Source: an uncultured Verrucomicrobiota bacterium (GTDB lineage Bacteria; Verrucomicrobiota; Verrucomicrobiia; Opitutales; Seribacteraceae). From it: a stretch of 64,000 bases of DNA. The stretch is taken from positions 50,708 to 114,707 of the forward strand of contig CACMQL010000001.1 in the NCBI GenBank assembly GCA_902615835.1, written 5' to 3'. Both the position numbers and the translations under genes were made by a program. Below are positions 35,070 to 43,925 of the stretch, piece after piece; the first letter of the stretch is position 1; the number at the start of each line of letters is the position of its first letter. A model generated the notes under the pieces. The model made no database searches. It had not been told where the DNA came from and saw only the letters and a list, made by a program, of their open reading frames with translations.

Positions 35070-35957
35070 ATGGCATTAGATCTAATAACAGAAAGAGAAG
35101 TAAAAGATATCAAAGATTGTGCATTTTATCATACAATGGATCTACCAGGGCATGGGGAGATAAAAGGTAAATGGGATCTTCGAAAAAACACGGGACAATA
35201 CTTAGGTGGTATAGATTTTACCGATAAGAAGGTTTTAGAGTTTGGACCTGCTAGCGGATTCTTGAGCTTCTATATGGAGAAACAAGGAGCAGATGTTGTT
35301 TCTTTTGATATTGGAAATAATATTGAATGGGATGTTGTCCCTTTTGCTCAGTATGACCATACTCAATTGTTTAAGCCATTTATCGAGTATAACAACCAGA
35401 TGAAAAATGCCTATTGGTTCTCACACAAAGCTCTAGAATCTAAAAACAAGACTTTCTATGGGGCCATTTATGATATCCCAAAGGAGTTGGGTGATTTCGA
35501 TGTTGTGACATTTTGTTCAATTTTATTGCACCTAAGAGATCCATTCAAAGCTTTATGTGCTGGTGCATTGCATGCTAAAGAAAAAATAGTAGTTACTGAT
35601 TTAGCGGAAGCACCAAAAGTATATTCAAAAAATCATATGTATGATACTAGTCTGCTTGGAAGAGTTAAAAATGCATGTCGTGTTTTAATGAATAAAGAGA
35701 TTTATCAATATACCCCAGCAAGTATACCATATTTCCAGTTTCTTCCTAATTACAAAACATTAGAAAACAAAGATGTTTGGTGGTATTTATCTCCTCAATT
35801 AGTGGTTAATATGTTAGGGGTTTTAGGGTTTGAAGATACAAAGATTGATTATCATGAGTATGAGCTTTATGACAAGTTGACTCCTACCTATAGTATTGTT
35901 GGAACTAGAACAAAATCAGCACCTAAAGACTGGGAGCATTTTCTTAAAAATTCCTAG
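35070..35957 (+). CDS. SAM-dependent methyltransferase
   Basis: A 295-aa class I methyltransferase. Motif I is KVLEFGPASGFLSFYMEKQGA with the acidic strand VVSFDIGNNIEWD. A post-motif segment, GDFDVVTFCSILLHLRDPFKAL, is typical of CmoB-like sugar or lipid methyltransferases. The C-terminal half has no motif I recognise. It lies downstream of the pyruvyl-transferase scar and is separated from the next methyltransferase by 125 bases. Confidence 0.75.
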   Translation: MALDLITEREVKDIKDCAFYHTMDLPGHGEIKGKWDLRKNTGQYLGGIDFTDKKVLEFGPASGFLSFYMEKQGADVVSFDIGNNIEWDVVPFAQYDHTQLFKPFIEYNNQMKNAYWFSHKALESKNKTFYGAIYDIPKELGDFDVVTFCSILLHLRDPFKALCAGALHAKEKIVVTDLAEAPKVYSKNHMYDTSLLGRVKNACRVLMNKEIYQYTPASIPYFQFLPNYKTLENKDVWWYLSPQLVVNMLGVLGFEDTKIDYHEYELYDKLTPTYSIVGTRTKSAPKDWEHFLKNS

Positions 35958-36082
35958 TTTTTGGCCTGGCAGCAATTGTGCTCTGGGGTTCAATGGCATT
36001 GTAGTGATTTTCCTTTATATAAATGCATTCATAAATGGGTAAGCTCTGAATAATCTTAATAAAACTGAAGAAGAAATGTAAA
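35958..36082 (+). other. Spacer with possible coding debris
   Basis: This 125-base spacer between two methyltransferase genes has short protein-like runs in more than one frame, for example QWHCSDFPLYKC ending at a TAA, and a hydrophobic run GLAAIVLWGSMAL ending at a TAG. They may be debris of a lost gene or chance. No terminator hairpin or clear promoter is visible. Confidence 0.25.
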
Positions 36083-37114
36083 ATGACTAGTTTAATTAAA
36101 AAACTTTATGAAGATGGACTAAGAATTGATTTTCGAGAAATTAGAAAATGTTTATGGAAAACAAAAGGTGATAGTGCTGCCGAGAGTATTTACCAAAAAG
36201 CATTGAAAGCTGAACAAGCAAAGAAAGAGAATGCTTCACAAATACAACAGAAGCTGTCAGCGCTGTTTTCTTATTATAAGACTGATCAGTTAAAAAACAT
36301 TACTTCGGAAGACCTACAGTCTTATATTGATAGTAAAATTGGTGAAGCTGATGGGAAGCAGGAAGGGTTTGAGGATTATGAATTAGAACAGCAACGAGAT
36401 TTTGCTATAAAATTTGCCTGGGGCCATGATCATGATTTTGGTGATTTTTTTGTTCAAGGAATGATGAGAGATCGCCACTTAAGTTTGATGGCGAATTTTT
36501 GGAATGAATTTGATCTAGATGAAACTGCTTTCAATGGGAAAAAAGTTTTGGATGTGGGTTGTTGGACAGGAGGCACAAGTCTCCTTTTGGCTAAACTGGG
36601 AGCAGAGGTAACAGCTCTTGAAGAAGTCAAGAAATATGCGGATATGGCCTCATTCTTAGTAAAATCTTTTGGTTGTGATTATAAAGTCCAAATAGAGTCC
36701 TCATCAATATATACCATCGATTACAAAAAGTATATGAACCAGTTTGATGTAGTCTACTTTCCAGGGGTTATCTATCACTTGTCTGATCCTGTTGTAGCTC
36801 TAAGGATATTATATAATATGTGTAAGAAAGGCGGGATAATTTTAGTTGAAACAGAAGGACTCAACTCAGAAGAATCCTATTGTAAGTTTACGGGGTCTTT
36901 GGAACATACTTCTGGAAATCGTGAGAAATTAAATCGAACAGGATGGAATTGGTTCCTTCCATCCCCTTCATCAATGACTCGGATGTTATTAGAAGCAGGT
37001 TTTGATGATGTGAAGAACAGTCCTATGCACGGTAAGCGGTTGTTTTCATATGCGAAGAAGAAGAGTATTAGAGGTATTTGCAAGGCAGGTCTATCAAGTC
37101 CAGATCTTGATTAA
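36083..37114 (+). CDS. SAM-dependent methyltransferase with helical N-terminal extension
   Basis: This 343-aa protein has a charged helical N-terminal region of about 130 residues (KALKAEQAKKENASQIQQKL) followed by a class I methyltransferase domain. Motif I is KVLDVGCWTGGTSLLLAKLGA; then come VTALEEVKKYADMA and FDVVYFPGVIYHLSDPVVAL, the pattern shared with CmoB/DUF1698-like enzymes. Late residues RTGWNWFLPSPSSMTRMLLEAGF also fit that group. In this setting it probably methylates a sugar or glycan end and not tRNA. Confidence 0.75.
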   Translation: MTSLIKKLYEDGLRIDFREIRKCLWKTKGDSAAESIYQKALKAEQAKKENASQIQQKLSALFSYYKTDQLKNITSEDLQSYIDSKIGEADGKQEGFEDYELEQQRDFAIKFAWGHDHDFGDFFVQGMMRDRHLSLMANFWNEFDLDETAFNGKKVLDVGCWTGGTSLLLAKLGAEVTALEEVKKYADMASFLVKSFGCDYKVQIESSSIYTIDYKKYMNQFDVVYFPGVIYHLSDPVVALRILYNMCKKGGIILVETEGLNSEESYCKFTGSLEHTSGNREKLNRTGWNWFLPSPSSMTRMLLEAGFDDVKNSPMHGKRLFSYAKKKSIRGICKAGLSSPDLD

Positions 37115-37172
37115 CCATATACCTTAATATCTTGTTTTAAAATAGTTCAACTCTTATCAAATTACTTAAGAA

Positions 37173-38045
37173 ATGCTTGGTAAACTCTTTCGGGTTGTTT
37201 TAGACTCTAAAACTATCTTATTAAAAGCCGAAAAAGGTAAGAGAGTTTGGGTGAATGAGAGGCAAAATGTGGTATTGAAATGTTGCTGGTCTAAATGGAA
37301 CAAGATTTCAGCGAGTAGGAACCATGAATTCATTCAAACTACTGAATATCCTTATTTCCCATCAATTTCTTATGTATACCGTTTTGGTTTTTTACATTTT
37401 TATATGGAAGAATTATTACAGGGTAAAAAAGTGGTTATAGCAGAAACACCATTTGAAATGATTCCAGAATCGATCAACAATTTGTCAAAATTTCATGAGG
37501 GCAGTAGTGAGATTATTGATTTTGATTTCGATAATGAGTTACAGAAATACCATGCCTTGCTCATGGATCTTCCAATGGAACTTAATGAGGAGATATCAGG
37601 GTTATTTTCTTTGATCAATGAACAGTTGCCAAAAACTGCCAGATTAAAGCTAGGGAATATTCATGGTGATTTAACATTTCGTAATATACTGATGTCTGAA
37701 AATCAATTTAGCTATATAGACTTTGAACATTCGGAGTATAGTTTACCCGAGTTTGATTATGTGATGCTTCGATTAGATTGGGAGGTTTATCAACATGAAA
37801 GAGTAACTTATGAAAAATATTTCAAAATTTTGATCAGTTATTTAAAAGAAAATGTTTTAGAAGATTTTTATAATCAATGCCCGTGCAATCAGAATTATAA
37901 CATGAAATTTACGAGGGAAATACTTTTACTTTTTATATTTCGTTTTTTGGTATATCGCATTAATAGTAATTTGTACGATGAAACCGAAAAAGTGTTATTA
38001 ATCGTGAATTACTTACACAGGAAGATTGGTCAATATGCAAAGTAG
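37173..38045 (+). CDS. Aminoglycoside-phosphotransferase-like kinase
   Basis: This 290-aa protein has the APH/choline-kinase catalytic signature HGDLTFRNIL (general base Asp and following Asn) and the metal-binding segment FSYIDFEHSEY. The N-lobe is poorly conserved; the lysine in VVLKCCWSK may be the ATP-contact residue. Kinases of this fold within glycan loci may phosphorylate sugars or lipid-linked termini, as WbdD-type cap kinases do. It overlaps the next methyltransferase by 11 bases. A kinase plus methyltransferase pair recalls chain-terminating caps recognised by Wzt, but that is an inference. Confidence 0.7.
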   Translation: MLGKLFRVVLDSKTILLKAEKGKRVWVNERQNVVLKCCWSKWNKISASRNHEFIQTTEYPYFPSISYVYRFGFLHFYMEELLQGKKVVIAETPFEMIPESINNLSKFHEGSSEIIDFDFDNELQKYHALLMDLPMELNEEISGLFSLINEQLPKTARLKLGNIHGDLTFRNILMSENQFSYIDFEHSEYSLPEFDYVMLRLDWEVYQHERVTYEKYFKILISYLKENVLEDFYNQCPCNQNYNMKFTREILLLFIFRFLVYRINSNLYDETEKVLLIVNYLHRKIGQYAK

Positions 38046-38787
38046 GTGGAAACAATATGTAGCAAAATTATTAGATGAAGATCATAGCGAAGAAGAGCTA
38101 ATCCTAAAGCAAGCAAAGGAATATATTAATACAGCTTTTCACAAGAACTGGGTAGAGTTCTATCAACCAACACATGATCCCAATAAGTATTTTTCAGAAA
38201 TTGCTGAACAAGTTTGTAGAAAAAATACTTCTGAACGCTTTGATTTTATTCGTAAAAATTTAGAAACCGCTGAGATCAGTAGCTATTTAGATATCGGTTC
38301 GCAGATAGGTTATTTTGTCTTTAAAATGAATGAATGGAAAGGTGCTTATTCCATCGGTATAGAAATGGATAGAATTGCACATAACATTGCTCAAAATATT
38401 AGTTTGGCGAATAAAATAGATAATGTCGGTTTTATTAATGGAAAGATAAGCGTTGAAAATGTCAAACAGTTGCCAAAAGTAGATGTGATTAGTTTTCTTA
38501 ATGTATTTCACCATATAAATCATTTCGAGAATTTTAAGGCGGCAGATAGCATAGTGAAAAGCTTACTAGGTAAGTGTAAGTACTTTATATTTGAGACAGG
38601 TCAGTATAATGAAAAAGGATATTACTGGACTGATGCATTGAGCTTTATGAGTGATAACTCAGATGAATGGGTTTACTCATATTTGCAAGAATTAGGATTT
38701 GAAATTATCAATACAAACAGCTTTGGAACTCATTTAAGTGAAAAAAAGCGTTTGTTTTGTATTTGTAAGTCGACGGCCAATTCGTAG
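38035..38787 (+). CDS. SAM-dependent methyltransferase coupled to the kinase gene
   Basis: From the ATG at 38035 it is 250 aa; a TTG at 38026 would add three residues. Motif I is SSYLDIGSQIGYFVFKMNEW, followed by YSIGIEMDRIAHNIAQN and VDVISFLNVFHHINHFENF. The start lies inside the kinase gene, so translation of the two is coupled. Substrate unknown; phosphate or sugar O-methylation is possible in view of the neighbour. Confidence 0.72.
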   Translation: MQSRWKQYVAKLLDEDHSEEELILKQAKEYINTAFHKNWVEFYQPTHDPNKYFSEIAEQVCRKNTSERFDFIRKNLETAEISSYLDIGSQIGYFVFKMNEWKGAYSIGIEMDRIAHNIAQNISLANKIDNVGFINGKISVENVKQLPKVDVISFLNVFHHINHFENFKAADSIVKSLLGKCKYFIFETGQYNEKGYYWTDALSFMSDNSDEWVYSYLQELGFEIINTNSFGTHLSEKKRLFCICKSTANS

Positions 38788-38799
38788 GCAGAAAAGCAA

Positions 38800-39360
38800 T
38801 TGTTTAAAAAAATACACAATTTAATAAAATTCTACGCATTAAAAGGGGCATTACCGTTACTGTATCATGATGCTTTGAATCATACTGAAATTCAGTTTCT
38901 GATTAACTTGGTAGCTGGCTTAGAAAAAAAATCGAGTCCTATACTTATTGTTGGAGCAAATTCTATTCAAGTGATTCAAATTATTTCTGCGATAACATCA
39001 GGTAGTATTCAAATTCTAGATAATTGTGAGTGGAATAATTTAGGTTTCGCTCGAAAGCATCATGTCTCTTTCTTAAGAGCTCTACTGCAAGAAAACCCTA
39101 ATAAAGAAAGGGTAAAATTAATCTTAAATGATACAGAGGGGTTTATTGAATTATATGATGATGCTCCTCCTTTGCTTGCCATCATTGCCAAAAGGGTGGG
39201 TCAATCAGATTTTGAGTTATTATTACATCAATTGAAAGAAATTGGAACCCAGTCTGTGTGTTTTATAAATTGGCTTAATACACTAGAGTATAACACCCCC
39301 AGAGAGAAAAATTTTTATTCTTTAGCTTCAAGCACTTCTCGAATTTTTCATTTTATATAA
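38800..39360 (+). CDS. Hypothetical protein, possibly a degenerate methyltransferase fold
   Basis: A 186-aa protein starting with TTG. I do not recognise it. A strand-loop pattern SSPILIVGANSIQVIQIISAI, then IQILDNCEWNN, vaguely recalls a Rossmann methyltransferase motif I, but the glycines are few. It has no signal peptide and no membrane helix. It lies 12 bases after a methyltransferase and 13 before a glycosyltransferase, so it is probably part of the same operon. Confidence 0.55.
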   Translation: MFKKIHNLIKFYALKGALPLLYHDALNHTEIQFLINLVAGLEKKSSPILIVGANSIQVIQIISAITSGSIQILDNCEWNNLGFARKHHVSFLRALLQENPNKERVKLILNDTEGFIELYDDAPPLLAIIAKRVGQSDFELLLHQLKEIGTQSVCFINWLNTLEYNTPREKNFYSLASSTSRIFHFI

Positions 39361-39373
39361 AAATTCTATATCA

Positions 39374-40504
39374 GTGGAAATTGTTGTAGACACTTATATC
39401 TATAAGTTGCATCCCAACGGTGGTATTTGTAGAATTTTCAATGAATCTTTACCAAGGATTTGTAATTTAGATGAAAAGGTTCGATTCCTAATGCTTAGCG
39501 ATGGATTAGATTTAGACAAAATACCCCCGAAGCACGATAGGATTATCTACTCTCACTATCAGCAGTATTTGCGCTCTTTTGCTAAACATGATTGGAGCAA
39601 CCCAATTGCAGATAAATTTTTTTCTAAAATAACGAATCGTCTGCTGCGGGAGTGTGGTAAAAAACAAATTTGGCATTCCACTTTTTATACTCAACCTCAT
39701 ACATGGAAGGGAAAGCGTGTTGTAACTGTTGCCGACATGATCGGGGAAAAATTTCAGATTTTTGGTAAGGAATTTTTTCCAGAGACTCAAAGAAATTGGA
39801 TGAGAAGTTGCGTTGAAAGTGCCGACGCAATTATTTGCATTTCAGATACAACGAAACAGGATTTATTAGAGATTTATAAAACTGTAGATCCGAAGAAAGT
39901 TAAAGTTGTACATCTATCTTGTGGGGAAGACTTCTATCTTATGAATGAAGTAAACTTTTCTGAAGAACTACAATCCATTGACATGCCTTACTTCATGTTT
40001 TTAGGACATCGGGATTACTATAAGAATTTCAAAATTTTGTGCGAAGCGTTTGCTAAGTGGAACAAACGAAGAGATTTCATGATACTAGCTGTTGGCAAGC
40101 CTATTCAAGAAGGTGAGGAAAAATACTGGAATGAGTTGGGAATTCAGGATCGAGTGAAAGTCTTCAATGGGCTTGATGATGAGAAAGTGTGTCAATTATA
40201 CAATAAAGCGACTGCTTTTGTTTACCCATCATTGTACGAAGGTTTTGGCATTCCTTTACTAGAAGCGATGCATTGTGGGTGTCCTATTATTGCTTCGGAT
40301 ATTCCTTCCACACGAGAAATTGCGGAAGATTGCCCCATATATTTTTCACCTCAAAATTCGGATGAGTTAATCGATGCTTTTGAGAAAGTAATTACTGAAG
40401 GAAGAGATTCGGCAAGGCTGCGGGAAAGCTCTCAAAGAAAATCAAACTTTTCTTGGGATAGAACAGCAAAAGATACCTTAGAGATATACAAATCATTAAT
40501 GTAA
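39374..40504 (+). CDS. GT4-family glycosyltransferase
   Basis: A 376-aa GT-B enzyme starting with GTG. The C-terminal nucleotide-sugar domain has YFMFLGHRDYYKNFKIL, ATAFVYPSLYEGFGIPLLEAM (the E-x7-E motif) and CPIIASDIPSTREIAED. The N-terminal acceptor domain includes YKLHPNGGICRIF and HSTFYTQPHTWKGKRVV. This pattern is close to the mannosyltransferase-like GT4 group. It retains the configuration of the donor sugar. The donor cannot be read from sequence. Confidence 0.88.
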   Translation: MEIVVDTYIYKLHPNGGICRIFNESLPRICNLDEKVRFLMLSDGLDLDKIPPKHDRIIYSHYQQYLRSFAKHDWSNPIADKFFSKITNRLLRECGKKQIWHSTFYTQPHTWKGKRVVTVADMIGEKFQIFGKEFFPETQRNWMRSCVESADAIICISDTTKQDLLEIYKTVDPKKVKVVHLSCGEDFYLMNEVNFSEELQSIDMPYFMFLGHRDYYKNFKILCEAFAKWNKRRDFMILAVGKPIQEGEEKYWNELGIQDRVKVFNGLDDEKVCQLYNKATAFVYPSLYEGFGIPLLEAMHCGCPIIASDIPSTREIAEDCPIYFSPQNSDELIDAFEKVITEGRDSARLRESSQRKSNFSWDRTAKDTLEIYKSLM

Positions 40505-40513
40505 AGCTCTCAC

Positions 40514-41515
40514 ATGTGCGATAAAAATAAAGCACTAAAGCTAGCAATAATAGGATGTGGAGCGATTTCAGCAAATGCACATATTCCTAATGCGTGCAAA
40601 TCTCCTCTTTTTGATGTTGTATATTTAGTTGATAAAAACCTCGAACTTGCAAATTCGCAAGCGAGCTATTTTGATATTCCCAATGCAGTAGATGATTTTC
40701 AAGAAATCATAGGGAAAGTGGACGCTGCCATTGTAGCCGTACCTCATAAATTGCATTATGACTTGACCATACCCTTGTTAAAGAGCGGGATTCATGTCTT
40801 GGTTGAAAAACCTATGGCTATTTCGTTTAATGAATGTCAGGAAATGATCGAGGTTGCAAAGGAAAATAAAGTCCTTCTCGAAGTCGGACACTTCAGGAGG
40901 ATTCAACCAGTATTTCAACTGGCAAAGAAAATTATTTCTGAACAGTGGCTAGGTAAAATCGAAAGTTTTACTGCCGAGGAAGGTGTAGTTTTCTCTAGCC
41001 CAGTAGCTTCTGCTGCGATGTTTAAAAAAGAACAAAGTGGAGGTGGTGTTCTACTTGATACGGGTCCACACTTATTGGAAAATCTACTTTGGTGGTTTGG
41101 AGACTACGGGAACTTGCAATATTGGGATGACGCTTGTGAAGGAGTAGAAGCAGATTGTAAACTAGAGCTTACTTTTGATGGGGGAGTAACTGGGTCTGTA
41201 AATTTCAGCCGCTTGCGTAATTTAAAAAATCAAGTGAATGTTAAATGCGAAAAAGGAAGCATCGAAATACCTATCGGGTGGAGTGAGGATATCATTTTAA
41301 AATACGATAATGCTGATTATGAGACAAAAGTTTCAGCAACAAATGAATATACAGGCCAAGGTAATCTTGGCTATTTGTATAACGAATTAGAATTTTTTGC
41401 ATCTACTGTTTTGAGTTCTGATGCATATTTCATGAAGGCTGAAGAAGCGGCAAAAACTGTTAGGCTCATTGAGCAGTGTTACGCTAATAGACAAAATCTA
41501 GATCTAGAATGGTAA
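40514..41515 (+). CDS. Gfo/Idh/MocA-family sugar oxidoreductase
   Basis: This 333-aa protein has the Rossmann start LAIIGCGAISANAHIPNAC, the EKP motif in LVEKPMAISFNECQ, and SGGGVLLDTGPHLLENLLWWFG holding the catalytic His. It overlaps the next gene, an NAD-dependent epimerase, by 7 bases. The pair could interconvert and oxidise a sugar for the adjacent glycosyltransferases; the substrate is unknown. Confidence 0.85.
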   Translation: MCDKNKALKLAIIGCGAISANAHIPNACKSPLFDVVYLVDKNLELANSQASYFDIPNAVDDFQEIIGKVDAAIVAVPHKLHYDLTIPLLKSGIHVLVEKPMAISFNECQEMIEVAKENKVLLEVGHFRRIQPVFQLAKKIISEQWLGKIESFTAEEGVVFSSPVASAAMFKKEQSGGGVLLDTGPHLLENLLWWFGDYGNLQYWDDACEGVEADCKLELTFDGGVTGSVNFSRLRNLKNQVNVKCEKGSIEIPIGWSEDIILKYDNADYETKVSATNEYTGQGNLGYLYNELEFFASTVLSSDAYFMKAEEAAKTVRLIEQCYANRQNLDLEW

Positions 41516-42687
41516 AAAAAGGAGCAAAAGTTTTTGTCACGGGAGCTACAGGATTTATTGGCTCTCGTCTCGTTAAAACCCTGTTTCAGCAGTATGATTG
41601 TGAAGTCACTGTCCTAGTTCGTGATTTCAGCAAGTTGTCATCACTTAGCCGTTATCCGGTTAATATCATTGCTGGAGGTTTAGATGATGAAAATGCCTTA
41701 ACGGAAGGTGCTAAAAATGCAGATATAGTCTTCAATCTTGGTTCTGCAATGGATGGATCCACCGAATACTTTAAACATATTAATGTGGCAAGTTTGGGTA
41801 GATTTTTGGAGATCAGTAAACAGAATGGGGTGCAAAAATTTGTTCATACAAGTACCATTTCAGTCTATGGTTGCCCTGAAAGTGGCATTATCAACGAGAA
41901 TCGAAAGAGACAATATGGTAATGGGGATTATGCCGATACCAAGTTGGATGGAGAGAAGTTAGTGGTAGATTTTGCGAAACAAAATGATTTCCAGGCAAAT
42001 GTGATTCAACCAACCATTGTTTACGGTCCTTTTGGGGGTTGTTGGACGGTGGCAAGATTGCTAGGGTTTCCCAGGAGTCGTGTTATACTAGTAAATGGAG
42101 GAGATGGGATATGCAGTGCTATATATGTAGATGATGTAGTTAATGGTATGATTGCATTGGCAAATAAAGATACTATTTGTGGAGAGTGTTTTCTCGTCTC
42201 AGGAGAAGAGAAGGTTACCTGGAAAGAATTTTTTGGTTATTATAGCGAAATGCTAGGAGGCACAGAATTTATTGAAATGTCCAAAGAAGAAGCACTGGAG
42301 TATTATCAAAACACTCAAAGAGTTCCATCAACAATTGCACAATTAAAAGACTTGTTTCGCGACCAAGAACTTCGTCATAAAATAAGAGACTTGCCTCCAG
42401 TAAAGATACCTTATCAATTTCTGAAGAAATGCCTTCCTAGAAAGCTGTCCGATTCTGTGATTGGGCAGGTGGTTGATCATAGTGAAGCATTTTCTGTAAC
42501 GGACCAGCCTCAAGAGGTCGAAAAGCCCATCTGGACCTTAATTCCAGAAGAAGTTTCGTTTTACGCCAGTAAAGCAGAAGTTTCGGTTGTTAAAGCGAAA
42601 AATACTCTTGGTTACACTCCAAAATATAACCTAAAGGAAGGTATGGAGAAAACTTTCAAATGGGCGTCTTGGGCTAGGATTCTCTAA
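41509..42687 (+). CDS. NAD-dependent epimerase/dehydratase (extended SDR)
   Basis: This 392-aa extended SDR shows KVFVTGATGFIGSRLVKTLF (GxxGxxG), then VFNLGSAMDGSTEYFKHINV, the serine segment VHTSTISVYG and a Y-x3-K in YADTKLDGEKLV. QPTIVYGPFGG and FLVSGEEKVTWKEFFGYY are typical of the group. About 60 residues near 270-330 are an insert rich in Lys and Pro. It probably acts on a nucleotide sugar together with the upstream oxidoreductase. Confidence 0.85.
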   Translation: MVKKGAKVFVTGATGFIGSRLVKTLFQQYDCEVTVLVRDFSKLSSLSRYPVNIIAGGLDDENALTEGAKNADIVFNLGSAMDGSTEYFKHINVASLGRFLEISKQNGVQKFVHTSTISVYGCPESGIINENRKRQYGNGDYADTKLDGEKLVVDFAKQNDFQANVIQPTIVYGPFGGCWTVARLLGFPRSRVILVNGGDGICSAIYVDDVVNGMIALANKDTICGECFLVSGEEKVTWKEFFGYYSEMLGGTEFIEMSKEEALEYYQNTQRVPSTIAQLKDLFRDQELRHKIRDLPPVKIPYQFLKKCLPRKLSDSVIGQVVDHSEAFSVTDQPQEVEKPIWTLIPEEVSFYASKAEVSVVKAKNTLGYTPKYNLKEGMEKTFKWASWARIL

Positions 42688-42693
42688 CTTCTT

Positions 42694-43908
42694 ATGAAAA
42701 GAAGGCAAAATGTAATTTTAGTCGAAGATCGTTGGTGGTCACACCATCCGATGTGGTATAGAATTATCCTGAAATATTTCTTTGAAAAAACAAATTACAA
42801 TATTGGGCTGATCTGTGCATTTCCTGAGGATATAAAAAGTTGGATTGAAGAGAATTATCCACAAGAGATCGGTCGGACTAATATTCAGTATTTGAAATAC
42901 TATCAAGCACTCAATAATCGCAGTCATAACCGTATTTATAACTTCTACTTAAAACTGAGACCCTTGATGACTTTTCGTAAGGCCATTAACAAAATGGAAG
43001 AGAAAATGGAAGGAGCCCCGGAATTTATTTTTTTTGGTACAGTTGATGATATCTTACATACCTGCTTGCCGACTAAAGTGTGCAATAAACTGTTTACGCA
43101 TCCCTGGACTGGAATTTACCACAGACCAGTGCATGTCGAAGCAATCGTTTCGGGGTGTTCACCTGATCGTGTAGCCCGTGTTACGGCAATGGAATCTTGT
43201 TTGGGCATCTACCATTTCCAGGAGAACTTTGAAGAAAAAATGACACGTGATTTTGGGGTGCAAATGAAGTATTTCCCAGAATTTACAGATATTTCTCAGG
43301 AGGATTGTGAATCTAAAATTGTAAGCGAAATAGTTGAAAGGTCTGGAGGCCGTAAAATCATAGGAGTGAGCGGCTTGTTACAACCTCCAAAGGGAATTTA
43401 TACGATGCATGAGGTTGCAAGGCATACTCAGGATGAGTTTTTCTTCGCCTTTATTGGTAACAATGATACTCCCGGTGGTGCGGAAGTAATGAAAAGTATC
43501 AAGCAACGCTTTGCTGTGGATAATTTAGAAAATGTCTACACTCATTATCATTATGTAGAAAGTCATGCCGAGTTTAATAAAATCCTGAAAACTTTTGATT
43601 TAATATGGGGAGCTTATGAGAATTTCCCTTGGGGGAGTAACCACCTTGGTAAAGCGGCATCGTTAAAAAGACCAATCATTGTTAGCGACTCGGGAGTGAT
43701 GGGTGACCGCGTAAAGAAGTACAATATGGGAATTACTATTCGAGAAGGCAGTCCTCTGGATGCATACTTAAAAATTAAGGAATATTTTAGATCAACAGAT
43801 TCCAAAAAACATGGTTTTGCAAGCTATTGGGAAGATAATTGCCCTGAAGTAGCTTATCGGCATTTTGATAATTTAAGAGAATCCTATCAATACGGTCGTA
43901 TTTATTGA
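42694..43908 (+). CDS. Glycosyltransferase-like protein (GT-B)
   Basis: This 404-aa protein has a C-terminal half with GT-B features: RKIIGVSGLLQPPKGIYTMHEV, FFFAFIGNNDTPGGAEVM, and GAYENFPWGSNHLGKAASLKRPIIVSDSGVMGDRVKKY, where a donor-binding loop would be. The N-terminal half (VILVEDRWWSHHPMWYRIIL) fits an acceptor domain. The usual E-x7-E motif is not clear, so the family is uncertain. It lies between two epimerase genes, which suggests transfer of an epimerised sugar. Confidence 0.6.
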   Translation: MKRRQNVILVEDRWWSHHPMWYRIILKYFFEKTNYNIGLICAFPEDIKSWIEENYPQEIGRTNIQYLKYYQALNNRSHNRIYNFYLKLRPLMTFRKAINKMEEKMEGAPEFIFFGTVDDILHTCLPTKVCNKLFTHPWTGIYHRPVHVEAIVSGCSPDRVARVTAMESCLGIYHFQENFEEKMTRDFGVQMKYFPEFTDISQEDCESKIVSEIVERSGGRKIIGVSGLLQPPKGIYTMHEVARHTQDEFFFAFIGNNDTPGGAEVMKSIKQRFAVDNLENVYTHYHYVESHAEFNKILKTFDLIWGAYENFPWGSNHLGKAASLKRPIIVSDSGVMGDRVKKYNMGITIREGSPLDAYLKIKEYFRSTDSKKHGFASYWEDNCPEVAYRHFDNLRESYQYGRIY

Positions 43909-43925
43909 TCAAAAAAAGAATAGTT

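Noticed and set aside
35958..36082. A fragment of a membrane transporter or another gene
   Set aside because: Protein-like runs appear in different frames and are too short to assign; left as a spacer with possible debris.
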